From: Stutzerimonas frequens
Lineage (GTDB): Bacteria > Pseudomonadota > Gammaproteobacteria > Pseudomonadales > Pseudomonadaceae
Assembly: GCF_024448335.1 (NCBI RefSeq)
Contig: NZ_JAMOHM010000001.1
Location: forward strand, 310,001 to 374,000
Reading direction: 5' to 3'
DNA length: 64,000 bases
The translations under genes and the position numbers were made by a program. Shown here in pieces: positions 33,836 through 46,195 of the stretch (its first letter is position 1; every line of letters begins with the position of its first letter). Below the pieces are notes generated by a model. It ran no database searches and was not told the origin of the DNA. It saw only the letters and a program-made list of their open reading frames with translations.

Positions 33836-34753
33836 TCAGCGGAAGGCGTCGACGATCATCTGCCGCTGTCGCGCATCGGGCAGACGGCCCTGGCCGGCAA
33901 GCAGGTTGTCGGCCATGTAGCGCGGGTTAGAAGTCGCCGGTATGACCGCGGTCACCGCCGGCTCGGCGAGGATGAACTTGAGCAGCAGCTGCGCCCAGGA
34001 GCTGGCGTCGATCTCCGCGGCCCAGTCCGGCAGCGGCTTGCCCTTGACCCTGGACAGCAGGTTGCCACGGGTAAACGGCCGGTTGATCAGCGTGGCGATG
34101 CCGTGGTCGGCGCAGTACGGCAGCAGCTGCTTCTCGGCGTTGCGCTCGCCCACCGAATAGTTGAACTGCACGAAGTCCACCTGCTCCTGCTTCAGGGTGT
34201 CCAGCAGGCGATCGTGGGCCGATTCCAGATAGTGCGTCACGCCGATGTAGCGCACCCGCCCCTCCTGCTTGAGTTCACGCAGCAGGCCGAGCTGGGTGCG
34301 GGTGTCCTGCAGGTTGTGCACCTGGATCAGGTCGATGACCTCGGTCTGCAGGGCCCCGAAGCTCGCCTCGATCTGCGCCAGGCCGCGCTCGCGGCCGGTC
34401 GAAGACACCTTGCTGGCGAGAAACACCTGGCCGCGCTGGCCCAGGCGCTCGACCAGCTCACCGACGACGCGCTCGGCATTGCCATAGCTCGGCGCGGTGT
34501 CGATCACCGAGCCACCACCCTCGACCAGCACCCGCAGCACCTCGAGCAGGCGGTCCATGCGCGGATCGTCAAGGCTGACATTGTGCGTGATCGAGGTGCC
34601 GAGGCCGATCACGGGCAGCATCTCGCCGGTGGAAGGAATCTCGCGTCGACGCAGCCCCGCGGCTGCCCGCACCAGCGACGGTAGCAGCGGACCGAGCGCC
34701 AGCAGCGCTGCGGCCACTGCTGAACGTTGGATGATCTGGCGGCGCGTCAGCAT
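33836..34753 (-). CDS. Tat-exported aldo/keto reductase
   Basis: A 305-residue aldo/keto reductase. The N-terminus MLTRRQIIQRSAVAAALLALG is a twin-arginine signal (RR followed by a hydrophobic stretch ending near LVRAAAG), so export through TatABC is predicted. The reductase domain has catalytic Asp and Tyr in DTAPSYGNAE, Lys in LASKV and a His in IQVHNL. Most family members are cytosolic and use NADPH, so a periplasmic location is odd; a tightly bound cofactor would explain Tat use. Likely operon with the transporter gene downstream. Confidence 0.87.
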   Translation of the reverse strand: MLTRRQIIQRSAVAAALLALGPLLPSLVRAAAGLRRREIPSTGEMLPVIGLGTSITHNVSLDDPRMDRLLEVLRVLVEGGGSVIDTAPSYGNAERVVGELVERLGQRGQVFLASKVSSTGRERGLAQIEASFGALQTEVIDLIQVHNLQDTRTQLGLLRELKQEGRVRYIGVTHYLESAHDRLLDTLKQEQVDFVQFNYSVGERNAEKQLLPYCADHGIATLINRPFTRGNLLSRVKGKPLPDWAAEIDASSWAQLLLKFILAEPAVTAVIPATSNPRYMADNLLAGQGRLPDARQRQMIVDAFR

Positions 34754-34975
34754 GGGCGGAGTCTCCGATCAGTTGCGGTATCGACCTCTGAGTATGGTCG
34801 AGCCATCCCGCGATACCGGTCCGGCGACGTACGGAGCTTTTCCTGATGTTTCAGAGCGACGCGAAGCGTACGGAAGCGATGCCACAGTAGTGGCGATACG
34901 CCTCCATTTGCGCTTTACTGCGCCGCTTCCGATGCCTGCTGCGTTGACGGCGGGCTGATAACTGTCGAGACGAGC

Positions 34976-35170
34976 ATGTCCTGCAACATACCCCAGTCGC
35001 GCCAGCCGAGCCCAGACGGCAAGCCACCTGCCGCGTCGCGCCCGCCCCGCGCACGCTCCCGGCTGAGCAGCCTCTGCTATGCCGCCGGACTGCTGCTGGT
35101 GTTCATCCTCAGCCTGCTTTTGCTGCCGAACGACAGCGGTCTGGGTCGGCTGCTTTGGGGCTCGCTGTAA
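34976..35170 (+). CDS. Small hypothetical membrane protein
   Basis: A 64-residue frame with a basic, Pro/Arg-rich N-terminal half and one C-terminal hydrophobic stretch (about 34-51, CYAAGLLLVFILSLLLLPN). The GAGACGAG before the ATG is a passable ribosome site, and third-position GC is high as in real genes here. It converges on the chemoreceptor gene with a 17-bp gap. No family recognised. The 222 bp upstream (34754-34975) hold nothing else that I can see. Confidence 0.45.
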   Translation: MSCNIPQSRQPSPDGKPPAASRPPRARSRLSSLCYAAGLLLVFILSLLLLPNDSGLGRLLWGSL

Positions 35171-35187
35171 CGGCAGCGCGCCCGGCC

Positions 35188-36822
35188 TCAGGTGCGGAAA
35201 CGGCCAACCAGTTCCGCCAGCGTCTTCGACAGCCCGGACAGCTTTTGACTGGCGAGCATGCTCTGCGAGGAGTAAGTGGCCGCCTCGTTGGACAGGTCAC
35301 GGATATCTGTGATGTTGCGAGCGATTTCCTCGGTGACGCAGCTCTGCTCCTCGCACGCGGTGGCGATCTGGGCGGCCATATCGTTGATGCGCTGCACCGA
35401 CACGGAGGTTTCCGCCAGCACCTGATCGACACCGGATGCCCGCTCGACACTGTCTCGCGCCTTGTCACTGCCGGTCTGCATGGCCTGTACGGCCTTGCCG
35501 ACGCCACTCTGCAGGCGCTCGATGCGCGCCTGGATATCCTTGGTCGAATCCTGCGTGCGCGCGGCCAGTGCCCTTACCTCGTCGGCCACCACGGCGAAAC
35601 CACGGCCCTGCTCACCGGCGCGCGCCGCCTCGATGGCGGCGTTGAGCGCGAGGAGATTGGTCTGCTCGGCGATGCCGCGAATCACTTCGAGCACCGCGCC
35701 GATGCTGGCGGTTTCCTCGGCCAGCGCACCGATGGTCTGCGATGCGCCTTCGACCTCCCCGGCCAGCTGACGGATCGACTGGATGGTGCTGCTGACGACC
35801 GACGCGCCCTGGCGTGACTGGGTTTCCGCCGCACGCGCGGCGTCCGATGCATTCTGCGCATTGAGCGCAACTTCGTGCACCGCCGCGCTCATCTCGGTCG
35901 CCGCGGTGGTCACCTGATCGACCGCGGCGTGTTCGCTGCTGATCAACTGATCGTTGGTTTCAGCCATCGCCGCCATGCCACGCGCGGCTGTCTCGACCTC
36001 AGCGGTAACCCGTCCGACCTCGGCGATCAGCGGCTGCAGCTTGTCGAGAAAGCGGTTGAAGGCATTGCCGAGCTGGCCCAGCTCGTCAGCCGAATGCACC
36101 TCCAGGCGAGCACGCAGGTCGCCATCGCCATCGGCGATCTGCTTCAGCCGATCGAGCAAACGGCGCATCGGGCGCAACACCACCAGCGGCAGACCGAGGA
36201 TGAGCAGTGCGCAGCCCAGCAGGCCGATGATCAGCACCACGGTCTGCTGACTGGATGTGGCGGCGCCCTCGGCGATCGCCGCCGCGCCCTCGGCCTCGGC
36301 GGCTGCGCCTTCGAGTTCACCGAGTTTGTCGATGGCATCGCGCATGGCATCGAAGCGCGCCTCACTGTCACCGAAGCTCAGCGCGCTGGCGGCCTGAGGA
36401 TCGAGATCGACCTGCTCGATGACCCGCTGCGATACCGCGGACCATTGCTGAAAGCCGCCATTGAATTGCTCGACCAGCGCCAGTGCCTCGGCGCCCGGTT
36501 GCATGGCTGCGTACTTCTGCACACGGTCGTAGGCCTGCCTGAGGTTTTCCGCATGGCTGGCCTTGAGTGCCTGCACATGCTCGCCAGCATCGCTGTCGAG
36601 CAGGCTACGCTCGGCGACGAAGGCCTGATACAGGTCGCGATCGGCATTGAGCAGCAGACCGATGGCCGGCAGATGGCGTGTGGCCAAGACCTCACTGGAG
36701 CCGGTGACGCGCTCGATGCCGCGCATCCCGAAAATGCCCATCAGCACCAGCAACAGGGCCAGCGCCGCAATGGGCAAGGTGATCTTCCAGCGGAATCCGA
36801 GATCGGTGAACAGGCGGGGCAT
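35188..36822 (-). CDS. Methyl-accepting chemotaxis protein, transmembrane
   Basis: A 544-residue classical chemoreceptor: TM1 about 13-33, a helical periplasmic ligand domain about 34-195, TM2 about 196-217, HAMP to about 270, then the cytoplasmic signalling domain with the conserved tip [20 protein letters not shown]. Just before TM2 is an Ala/Glu/Gly repeat ([18 protein letters not shown]). The ligand is unknown. A GCCGATA motif upstream suggests flagellar sigma factor control. It is divergent from the FIST chemoreceptor. Confidence 0.94.
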   Translation of the reverse strand: MPRLFTDLGFRWKITLPIAALALLLVLMGIFGMRGIERVTGSSEVLATRHLPAIGLLLNADRDLYQAFVAERSLLDSDAGEHVQALKASHAENLRQAYDRVQKYAAMQPGAEALALVEQFNGGFQQWSAVSQRVIEQVDLDPQAASALSFGDSEARFDAMRDAIDKLGELEGAAAEAEGAAAIAEGAATSSQQTVVLIIGLLGCALLILGLPLVVLRPMRRLLDRLKQIADGDGDLRARLEVHSADELGQLGNAFNRFLDKLQPLIAEVGRVTAEVETAARGMAAMAETNDQLISSEHAAVDQVTTAATEMSAAVHEVALNAQNASDAARAAETQSRQGASVVSSTIQSIRQLAGEVEGASQTIGALAEETASIGAVLEVIRGIAEQTNLLALNAAIEAARAGEQGRGFAVVADEVRALAARTQDSTKDIQARIERLQSGVGKAVQAMQTGSDKARDSVERASGVDQVLAETSVSVQRINDMAAQIATACEEQSCVTEEIARNITDIRDLSNEAATYSSQSMLASQKLSGLSKTLAELVGRFRT

Positions 36823-36851
36823 GGCGTCGCTCCTCGAGAGGCTTTCCTTGC

Positions 36852-36858
36852 TATCGGC
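36852..36858 (-). promoter_or_regulatory. Candidate sigma-28 (FliA) -10 element of the chemoreceptor gene
   Basis: GCCGATA, matching the FliA -10 core, lies 30 bp upstream of the ATG at 36822. No convincing -35 half (TAAA- or TCAAG-like) is seen at the right distance, so this rests on the -10 and on the gene being a chemoreceptor. Confidence 0.38.
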
Positions 36859-37000
36859 TACAACAACTGCGGCAACAGGCCACCGGTCGACAATCGCACA
36901 GCCGCGCGCGACTTCCTTTGCGCCATATCAAGGGCAATCGCCGCGCCACCCACTACTTCCGGATGAAGACCATGGTTGCATGGCGATCTTCGATCTGGCG

Positions 37001-37008
37001 GCCGATAA
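37001..37008 (+). promoter_or_regulatory. Candidate sigma-28 (FliA) -10 element of the FIST chemoreceptor gene
   Basis: GCCGATAA is a full match to the FliA -10, 142 bp upstream of the ATG at 37151. The -35 region is not recognisable. A leader of about 135 nt would result. Confidence 0.35.
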
Positions 37009-37150
37009 CGTGGCTGACGGTGACGGCGCCGAACGGGCATCAGCTCGCGGCCCGGGCGTCGATAACAAAAAAGTAGCCTCTGATCGACGGCTGATCAGTG
37101 CGGGAGCGGCCGAGTTTCCCGCTTCCTGTCCCCAAGCGCGAGTAACGCCC

Positions 37151-39168
37151 ATGATTTCGCTCTCCCGATTCAAGCCAGGCCATACGCAATCCACCGGCAC
37201 GGCGAGCCTGCTCTGCCCGGCTCAGCAGCTCTCACAGCAGCTCGCCGCCCTGCGCTTCAACCCGACCTACATCGCCGGCTTCGTCTCGCCGCATGTGGAT
37301 CTGGACGAAGTCGCCAGGCAGGTAGCGCAGCGCTTTCCGCAGGCGACGATCAGCCTGTGCACCACTGCGGGCGAGCTGTCCAGCGAGGGGCAGCGGCTTT
37401 ACTGTGCCACCGGTGCGCAGTGGGATCGGGTGGTGTTGCAGCTGTTCGACGCCAGCGTCATCGCCGCCGCCGAGATCGTCCGCGTACCGCTGGAGTGCGA
37501 GGACATCCGCGGCGGGGGTCAGCGGCTGTCGATGGGCGAGCGCATCGCACGCCTCACGGCGTCGATCAAGCGCGTGCAGGTGTCGATGAAGATCGATTAC
37601 CGCGACACCCTGGCGAATATCTTCTTCGACGGCCTCTCCGCTTCGGAATCCTTCTTCATGGAGGCCCTGTACGAGTCCGGGCGCTTTCCCTGCCTGTTCG
37701 TCGGTGGCTCGGCGGGCGGCAAGCTGGATTTCCAGCGCACCCAACTCCACGACGGCCAGCGCAGCTACCAGAACCATGCGCTGATCGTCTTCCTCAAGTG
37801 CGCCCGCGACGTCCGCTTCGGCGTCTTCAAGAGCCAGAACTTCGAGCCCACGCCGCTCAGCCTGAGCGTACTCAGCGCCTCCCTGGAGGATCGCTACATC
37901 AGCCAGGTGGTCGACGCTCGCGGCAACATCCGCAGCATGGTCCAGGCGCTCTGTGAGGCGCTCAAATGCGCGCCGCAGGAGTTGGAGCAACGGCTCTCGG
38001 ACTACTCCTTCGCCATCCGCGTCGGCGAGGAAGTGTTTGTCCGCTCGATCTCGCAGATCGACTTCGTCAACGAGCGCGTGCATCTGTTCTGCGACGTAGC
38101 GCCCGGCGAAGAGCTGATCATGGTCAAGCGCACGCCGCTGGCCGAAACCACCCGCCGCGATTATCAGCAGTTCATGCGCAACAAACCCGGCAAGCCGATC
38201 GTGGGCATCCTCAACGACTGCATCCTGCGCCGGCTGAACAACGAACGAGCGCTCGGCAGCATGGACCCGGTGTTCGATGACGTGCCGGTGGCCGGTTATT
38301 CGACCTTCGGCGAGATCCTCGGCCTCAATCTCAACCAGACACTGACGGCGGTGTTCTTCTTCCGCACCAACGGCAAGGACGAGTTCCACGACGAGTACAC
38401 CGACAACTTCATCGCCTACCACGGTGAATTCAAGGCGTTCTTCCTGCGGCGGCAGATCAAGAAACTCACCGGCCTGAGCCAGGTGGTGGTCAAGCAGATC
38501 GAGCAGTTCAAGCGCCAGGACTACAGTAGTGCGGTGGACATCAACGGTCTGGACGAGCATATCCGGCCGGTGTTCCGCGGCCTCGCCGACCTCGGTCAGG
38601 TGCTCTCGCAGGCCGACGAGGAACGCCGCTCGATGTCCGAACAGCTGAGTCAGTGCGCCACTGAACTGCACGGGTCGATGGACGACCTGACCCTGAACAT
38701 CAACCAGCAGGGCACCGTCATCGAACAGGCCGGCAGCTCGGTCAAGCAGATGGTTCACCAGGCCGACGAGGTGGTCAGCAGCGCCCGCGACCTGGCACAG
38801 TCCAGCCAGCGCATCCAGTCGGTGGTGCAGACCATCCAGCAGATCGCCGGGCAGACCAACCTGCTGGCGCTCAATGCGGCGATCGAGGCGGCGCGCGCCG
38901 GCGACATGGGCCGCGGTTTCGCAGTGGTGGCCGACGAGGTGCGCAAGCTGGCCGAGATCACCGGCAAGAACGCCGAAGAGATCGGTACCGACATCGACCG
39001 CCTGGCCAGCGAGATTCGCGCGGTGGCGCAGCATATCGAGACGCAATCGGCCGGTGTCGGCTCGCTGACCGGGCTGCTCGATGCGCTGGAGAACTCGAGC
39101 AACCTCACCGCTGGCACCTCACGCCAGACCAAGGGCGTCGCCGACCGGCTGATCGGCCTGACCGCCCG

Positions 39169-39172
<4 letters not shown>
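37151..39172 (+). CDS. Soluble FIST-domain methyl-accepting chemotaxis protein
   Basis: A 673-residue cytoplasmic chemoreceptor with no transmembrane segment. Residues about 30-230 match FIST_N ([43 protein letters not shown]) and about 235-375 FIST_C. A linker leads to the signalling domain (about 430-673) with the standard tip [24 protein letters not shown] domains are proposed to bind small metabolites such as amino acids. Start at the ATG at 37151 ([15 protein letters not shown]); upstream frame is open but unlike the family. The stop overlaps the recQ-like stop (convergent). Confidence 0.92.
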
Positions 39173-41094
<1,922 letters not shown>

Positions 41095-41293
41095 GCTGAG
41101 TCACTCCCTTGACTGGAGGCCGGAGGGTAGCAAAAGGAGGGAGACGGTACTGCAAAGCGGCTGACATGTGCGTCCGGTCGTCGGAGCGCGTGGCCATCAG
41201 CCCAGCGATGGCCCTGGGCGGGCCGGATGAGGCTTCGAGGAGGGCAAAGCGGGCCCAGCGGAAGGGCGCATTGCGCGCCCTTCGCCAGAAGAC

Positions 41294-41896
41294 TCAGAAG
41301 CGATCGCGGATGACCACCTCATCGAACGGCAACTTGCCGACGCGCGGCTTGGGCTCGGCGGCGCGCTTGCCCACCGCGACCATCAGCGCGATGACATGGT
41401 TGTCCGGCAGGTTGATCAGCTTGCCGACCGCATCGAAATCGAAGCCATCCATGGGGCAGGAATCCAGGCCCTTGGCCCGTGCCGCGAGCATCAGCGTCTG
41501 CGCCATCAGGCCGCAGCTGCGCATGGCCTCGTCACGCTGGACCTGCGGCTTGCCACGGTAGTAGGCATCGATGGCACCGGCCATGTAGTCCTGCACCTCA
41601 CTCGGTGCACCGTCCCAGACGCGACGGACATTCTTTTCCCAGCTGTCGACTTGCGCGCAGACCACCACCAGCATCGAGGCATCGGTCATCTGCGCCTGAT
41701 TCCAGCCCACCTCGCGGATCTGCGCGCGCAACGCCGGGTCGCTGACCTCGACGAAGCGCACATGCTGTAGATTGAAGGCAGAGGGCGCCAGCAGTGCCAG
41801 TTGCAGCAGCTCGTCCTTTTCCTCACGGCTCAGCTGAAAGCTCGGGTCGTACGCCTTGACGGCGCGACGGGTGCGGATGGCTTCTTCGGTATTCAT
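41294..41896 (-). CDS. Nitroreductase family protein
   Basis: A 200-residue FMN-dependent nitroreductase. The N-terminal EAIRTRRAVKAYDPSF provides the FMN-phosphate arginines, SAFNLQHVRFVEV is the active-site loop, and GLDSCPMDGFDFDAVGKLI and IALMVAVGKRA are family segments. Physiological substrates are unknown; NAD(P)H reduces FMN. The 165 bp upstream to the pckA stop contain the pckA terminator (42021-42043) and no other gene. Confidence 0.92.
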   Translation of the reverse strand: MNTEEAIRTRRAVKAYDPSFQLSREEKDELLQLALLAPSAFNLQHVRFVEVSDPALRAQIREVGWNQAQMTDASMLVVVCAQVDSWEKNVRRVWDGAPSEVQDYMAGAIDAYYRGKPQVQRDEAMRSCGLMAQTLMLAARAKGLDSCPMDGFDFDAVGKLINLPDNHVIALMVAVGKRAAEPKPRVGKLPFDEVVIRDRF

Positions 41897-42020
41897 GGCG
41901 CGCGGTTCCTCGTAATGAACAGTGGCGCCATGCTAAGGGCGTCGACCAATCGAATCCATGCGTCTTGACCGATAAGAATCATCGACGCCTTTGATCTAAC
42001 TCACCGCCCGGCTCAAACGA

Positions 42021-42043
42021 AAAAGCCGCCCGGAGGCGGCTTT
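42021..42043 (-). terminator. Rho-independent terminator of pckA
   Basis: AAAGCCGCC - CGGA - GGCGGCTTT forms a 9-bp stem 20 bp after the pckA stop; on the minus strand the stem is followed by a U-rich TTTTTCG. Confidence 0.85.
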
Positions 42044-42062
42044 CGATCACGCGGCAGGCAGC

Positions 42063-43607
42063 TTAGAGCTGCGGACCGGCGTTGCGGATGGCGTCGGAAA
42101 CATCGAACTTCTTGAAGTTCTCGATGAACTTGCCAGCCAGTTCCTTCGCGGCCTGGTCGTAGGCACTCTTGTCGGCCCAGGTGTTGCGCGGGTTCAGCAG
42201 CTGGGTATCGACACCGGCAACGGCCTTCGGCACGTCCAGGTTGATGATCGGCAGGTGCTCGGTCTCGGCACCTACCAGTGCACCGCTCTGGATTGCCGCG
42301 ATCACCGCACGGGTGGTCGGGATGTTGAAGCGCTTGCCGACACCGTAGCCACCACCGGTCCAGCCGGTGTTGACCAGGTAGACCTTGGAGCCAAAGCCGT
42401 TGATGCGCTTGATCAGCAGTTCGGCGTACTCGCCAGCCGGGCGCGGGAAGAACGGTGCACCGAAGCAGGTGGAGAAGGTCGACTTGATGCCGCTGCCCGA
42501 ACCCATTTCGGTGGAACCGACCAGCGCGGTGTAGCCGGACAGGAAGTGGTAGGCAGCCTGCTCGTTGTTCAGGATCGACACGGGCGGCAGTACGCCGGTC
42601 AGGTCGCAGGTCAGGAAGATCACCGCGTTCGGCTCGCCACCGAGATTCTTCTCGGAACGCTTCTCGACATGCTGCAGCGGGTAGGCGGCGCGGCTGTTCT
42701 GGGTCAGGCTGGCGTCTGCGTAGTCCGGCAGGCGGGTGCGCTCGTCGAGGACCACGTTCTCCAGTACAGCGCCGAACTTGATGGCCTTCCAGATCACCGG
42801 CTCGTTCTTCTCGGACAGGTCGATGCACTTGGCGTAGCAGCCACCCTCGATGTTGAACACGCGACCAACGCCCCAACCGTGCTCGTCATCACCGATCAGG
42901 TAACGGCTCTCGTCGGCCGATAGGGTGGTCTTGCCGGTGCCGGACAGACCGAAGAACAGGGTGGTGTCGCCGTCTTCGCCAATGTTGGCGGCGCAGTGCA
43001 TCGGCAGCACGTCGACGTCCGGCAGCAGGAAGTTCTGCACGGAGAACATGGCCTTCTTCATCTCACCGGCGTACTGCATGCCAGCGATCAGGACCTTTTT
43101 CTCGGCGAAGTTGATGATCACGCAGCCGTCGGAATTGGTGCCGTCACGCTCGGGTACGCACTGGAAGAAAGGTGCGTTGAGGATGCGCCATTCGCTCAGA
43201 CCGGCCTGGTTGAACTGCTCGGGAGTGATGAACAGGCAACGGCCGAACAGGTTGTGCCAGGCGGTTTCGGTGGTCATCTTGACCGGCAGGTAGTGCTCGG
43301 GATCGGCACCGACATGGACATGGGAAACGAAGCTGTCACGCTCGCCGAGGTAGGCTTCGACGCGGTTCCACAACGCCTCGAAGTTGCCGGCCGGGAACGG
43401 ACGGTTGATCGGGCCCCAGGCGATCTTCTGCTGGGTGCTCGGCTCTTCGACGATGAAGCGGTCAGCCGGAGAACGACCCGTGCGGTGCCCGGTCTTCACC
43501 ACCAGAGAGCCATTGGCGGACAGTTCGCCCTCTCCGCGCTTGACGGCTTCTTCAATCAGTTGAGCGGTGCTGATGTCGGTGTACACGGCGTTGGTGGCTT
43601 GCGTCAT
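42063..43607 (-). CDS. pckA: Phosphoenolpyruvate carboxykinase (ATP)
   Basis: A 514-residue ATP-dependent PEP carboxykinase converting oxaloacetate to PEP, the first committed step of gluconeogenesis. The P-loop is [11 protein letters not shown] (about 233-243), with the PPCK signature [21 protein letters not shown] region and [15 protein letters not shown]. The start ATG at 43607 ([13 protein letters not shown]) is the usual one; a 47-codon upstream extension is open but not conserved. Monocistronic, with its own terminator. The 217 bp upstream to hslO contain a CATAAT -10-like site at 43692-43697 (minus) without a good -35. Confidence 0.97.
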   Translation of the reverse strand: MTQATNAVYTDISTAQLIEEAVKRGEGELSANGSLVVKTGHRTGRSPADRFIVEEPSTQQKIAWGPINRPFPAGNFEALWNRVEAYLGERDSFVSHVHVGADPEHYLPVKMTTETAWHNLFGRCLFITPEQFNQAGLSEWRILNAPFFQCVPERDGTNSDGCVIINFAEKKVLIAGMQYAGEMKKAMFSVQNFLLPDVDVLPMHCAANIGEDGDTTLFFGLSGTGKTTLSADESRYLIGDDEHGWGVGRVFNIEGGCYAKCIDLSEKNEPVIWKAIKFGAVLENVVLDERTRLPDYADASLTQNSRAAYPLQHVEKRSEKNLGGEPNAVIFLTCDLTGVLPPVSILNNEQAAYHFLSGYTALVGSTEMGSGSGIKSTFSTCFGAPFFPRPAGEYAELLIKRINGFGSKVYLVNTGWTGGGYGVGKRFNIPTTRAVIAAIQSGALVGAETEHLPIINLDVPKAVAGVDTQLLNPRNTWADKSAYDQAAKELAGKFIENFKKFDVSDAIRNAGPQL

Positions 43608-43824
43608 GAGTGTTCCCGTCGGCCCTGGGCCGATTCCTCCATGCTGTTGTAGCCCGCCGAACAGCGAACTACATCGAAAAAAGTGCGCGCGATTATGCCA
43701 GATAATGCGCCGCGCTGGGTATGAGGCCGTGATGGCCAAATAGTTCACTGTCGGCGCGAGGCCGCCGGCATCAACGGGCAGCCCCGCGGAACCTTGATGC
43801 AGACGCGTTGCGCGTCAGGCCGAT

Positions 43825-44712
43825 TCAGTGGCGGGTATCAGACGGCGCCTCGCTGCCGCCGCCGGCGAACAACTGGGCCACGTCCGCGGCGTCGTAGGTG
43901 TATTTCTCGTTGCAGAACTGACAATCGATGCTGACCGTCCCACCCTGCTCAGCCACCAGTTGCAGGGCGTCTTCCTCGCCCAGGCTGACCAGAGCACGGG
44001 CGGAGCGCTCGCGTGAGCAGCTGCAGCGGAAGCGGATCGGCAGCGCATCGAACAGGCGCAGCTGCTCCTGGTGGTAAAGCCGATGCAGCAGCGTCTCGCT
44101 GTCCAGCCCCAGTAGCTCCTCGGCGGTCAGCGTGTCGGCCAGAGTGAGCAGGTGCTCCCAGCTGGCGTCACGCTCCTCCGGATCCTTGAGCCGATCGGCC
44201 GGCAGCTGCTGCAGCAGCAGACCGCAGGCGCGACGACTGTCAGCATTGAGCCAGAAACGCGTCGGCAGCTGCTCGGAGGCGGCGAAATAGTCGGTCAGGC
44301 AGGCTGCCAGGTTGACCCCCTCCAGCCCGACGATGCCTTGATAACGCTGGCCGTTGGCCGGGTCGATGGTGATCGCCAGCATGCCTTCGGGCATCAGCTC
44401 GCCCAGCGTTGCACCTGGCTGAATCTGCTCGGCGTGATAGCGGGCGATGCCACGCACTTCGCGCGCGCTGGAACACTCGACCATCAACAGCGGCACGGCA
44501 CCGTTGGAGCGGGCCTGGAGGATCAGCAGCCCGTCGAACTTGAGCGTGCCGACCAGCAACGCGGCCGCCGCCAGCAGCTCGCCGAGCAATTGGGCCACAG
44601 GTTCTGGATAGGCGTGCTTGGCGAGCACGTGCTGGTAGCTTTCCTCGAGCGTGGCGATCTCGCCGCGAACATCGGAATCATCGAAGAGAAAACGCTGGGT
44701 TTGATCGGGCAT
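43825..44712 (-). CDS. hslO: Redox-regulated chaperone Hsp33
   Basis: A 295-residue Hsp33. The four zinc-binding redox cysteines are present near the C-terminus as RFRCSCSRE and [10 protein letters not shown]; oxidation releases zinc and activates the holdase that protects proteins during oxidative and heat stress. The start ATG at 44712 ([18 protein letters not shown]) is the conserved one; 17 upstream codons are open. Neighbour of hslR (Hsp15), as in many gammaproteobacteria. Confidence 0.96.
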   Translation of the reverse strand: MPDQTQRFLFDDSDVRGEIATLEESYQHVLAKHAYPEPVAQLLGELLAAAALLVGTLKFDGLLILQARSNGAVPLLMVECSSAREVRGIARYHAEQIQPGATLGELMPEGMLAITIDPANGQRYQGIVGLEGVNLAACLTDYFAASEQLPTRFWLNADSRRACGLLLQQLPADRLKDPEERDASWEHLLTLADTLTAEELLGLDSETLLHRLYHQEQLRLFDALPIRFRCSCSRERSARALVSLGEEDALQLVAEQGGTVSIDCQFCNEKYTYDAADVAQLFAGGGSEAPSDTRH

Positions 44713-44907
44713 AGCCGGAAAGCTCGCAGGTACGGCGGAGGAGGCGGGCAATTTTAGGCGCAAATCCGGCCCTTACCAAGGGCGGGCGCCAGACGGAGTT
44801 CCGGACAGCCGCAAGCTGAACGCGGGCTGAACGGCTCGCAGGTAGTCAGGACAGGCGTAACGGCAGGCCCTAGCATCGCGCGCCATCGCAACTCCAGGGA
44901 AGACCCC

Positions 44908-45699
44908 ATGCCCATGACCACGCCCCAGGCGCGCTGGCGCCCGCTGCCTTTGTTCATCACCCACCTGCTCGCCGGCCTGTTGCTGCTCAGCTGGCTCTGG
45001 CCCACCAGCCGCCCGCTCTGGAATGCCATCGACCAGGCGACCTTCCAGCTACTCAACGGCTCGCTGGGCCAGCAGGCCTGGTGGGACTGGCTGTGGGCAC
45101 TGGCCAGCATTCGCGTGTTCGACATCCTCGTCGGCGCCCTGCTGCTGACTCTGCTGATCCGCCGCGACTGGCTGTTCGCGCAGCACCAGCTGCGCCCGGC
45201 GCTGTTCACTTTCGTCGCGCTGCTGCTGGTGCTATTGGTGATTCGCGTGCTGGTGACCAAGCTGGCCGGGCACTTCGGCTGGCAACACGCCAGTCCCTCG
45301 CTCGAAATCGCTGGCGCCTATCATCTGAGCGACCACTTCCCGCTGCTCGAGCAAATGTTCGAACTCAAGGATCGTTCCAGCCGCAGCTTCCCCGGCGATC
45401 ACGCCTCGGTGCTGCTGATCTGGGGACTGTTCATGGCGCTGTTCGCCCGCGGCGGCCGCCTGGCACTGGTGCTCGGCATCACCTTGCTGTTCATGCTGCC
45501 GCGGTTGGTCGCTGGCGCCCATTGGCTCAGCGATGACTTCGTCGGAGGGCTGCTGATCGCTTTGCTGGCCATCGGCTGGGGCTATTGCACACCACTGGGC
45601 GCGCATATCGCTGCACTGTTGCAGTGGCTAGCTCGTGCGCCCATGCAGCTGGCCACCAGGCTGCCGCTGCTGCGCCAGCTGGCCGTGCTGCGCGGCTAG
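44908..45699 (+). CDS. PAP2-family membrane phosphatase
   Basis: A 263-residue integral membrane phosphatase with about five or six hydrophobic segments. The three acid-phosphatase motifs are seen as KDRSSRSFPGD (C1), FPGDHAS (C2, with His) and RLVAGAHWLSDDFVG (C3 with catalytic His and Asp). Such enzymes remove phosphate from lipid diphosphates or lipid A at the periplasmic face; which one is not evident. A GGGAAGA site precedes the ATG. It sits between hslO and hslR and is convergent with hslR (4-bp overlap). Confidence 0.88.
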   Translation: MPMTTPQARWRPLPLFITHLLAGLLLLSWLWPTSRPLWNAIDQATFQLLNGSLGQQAWWDWLWALASIRVFDILVGALLLTLLIRRDWLFAQHQLRPALFTFVALLLVLLVIRVLVTKLAGHFGWQHASPSLEIAGAYHLSDHFPLLEQMFELKDRSSRSFPGDHASVLLIWGLFMALFARGGRLALVLGITLLFMLPRLVAGAHWLSDDFVGGLLIALLAIGWGYCTPLGAHIAALLQWLARAPMQLATRLPLLRQLAVLRG

Positions 45700-46094
45700 T
45701 CGGGCTTGAAGTCACGCAGCAGCTGGATCTGCCGACGCTGCTTCTTGCTCGGCCGGCCGTCGGTCTGCATGCCGAGGGCACCTGCCTTGCGCTGGGCTGC
45801 CGCTTCCTCGCGAGCAGCCAGGCTCTGCGGCGTCTCGTCATAGAGCGTCTGCGCCTCGGGTGCGCCGCGGCGCACCGCCGATAGCGCGCGGATAACCACC
45901 GTACGCGTGTCGAAGCCAACGCGAATCACCAGTTCATCGCCCACCTTCGGTTCCTTGCTCGGCTTGCAACGCTCGCCGCGACAGTGCACCTTGCCTCCTT
46001 CGATGGCCGCCTTGGCCAACGCGCGAGTCTTGAAGAAGCGCGCGGCCCACAGCCACTTGTCCAGGCGCACCTTGTCGTCGTCTTTTTCAGCCAT
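45696..46094 (-). CDS. hslR: Ribosome-associated heat shock protein Hsp15
   Basis: A 132-residue S4-domain RNA-binding protein. The S4 motif is VRLDKWLWAARFFKTRALAKAAIEGG (split at about residue 9-34), followed by KPSKEPKVGDELVIR and a basic tail (SKKQRRQIQLLRDFK). Hsp15 binds free 50S subunits carrying nascent chains after translation aborts at high temperature. Convergent with the PAP2 gene. Confidence 0.94.
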   Translation of the reverse strand: MAEKDDDKVRLDKWLWAARFFKTRALAKAAIEGGKVHCRGERCKPSKEPKVGDELVIRVGFDTRTVVIRALSAVRRGAPEAQTLYDETPQSLAAREEAAAQRKAGALGMQTDGRPSKKQRRQIQLLRDFKPD

Positions 46095-46195
46095 CGTCCA
46101 GCTCTAACTCCTACACATCGTTCTAGGGTGTTACAGACGGATGCAGTTGTCATGCACCCCAACTAGAATGCCGCCAAATTCTTCGGACACGCCCA

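Larger units (their letters stand above)
36823..37150. other. Divergent intergenic region between two chemoreceptor genes
   Basis: 328 bp without a convincing gene. It holds a FliA-type -10 (GCCGATA) on each strand, at 36852-36858 (minus) and 37001-37008 (plus), a second near match GTCGATAA at about 37058, and an A-rich run at 37067-37072. No repeat or RNA structure stands out. Confidence 0.6.

Noticed and set aside
32509-33930. A 473-codon plus-strand frame opposite the transporter gene
   Set aside because: His/Gln/Arg-rich sequence without domains, antisense to a convincing membrane transporter.
37232-39046. A 604-codon minus-strand frame opposite the FIST chemoreceptor
   Set aside because: Antisense to a clear FIST-MCP gene; composition is typical of GC-driven open antisense frames.
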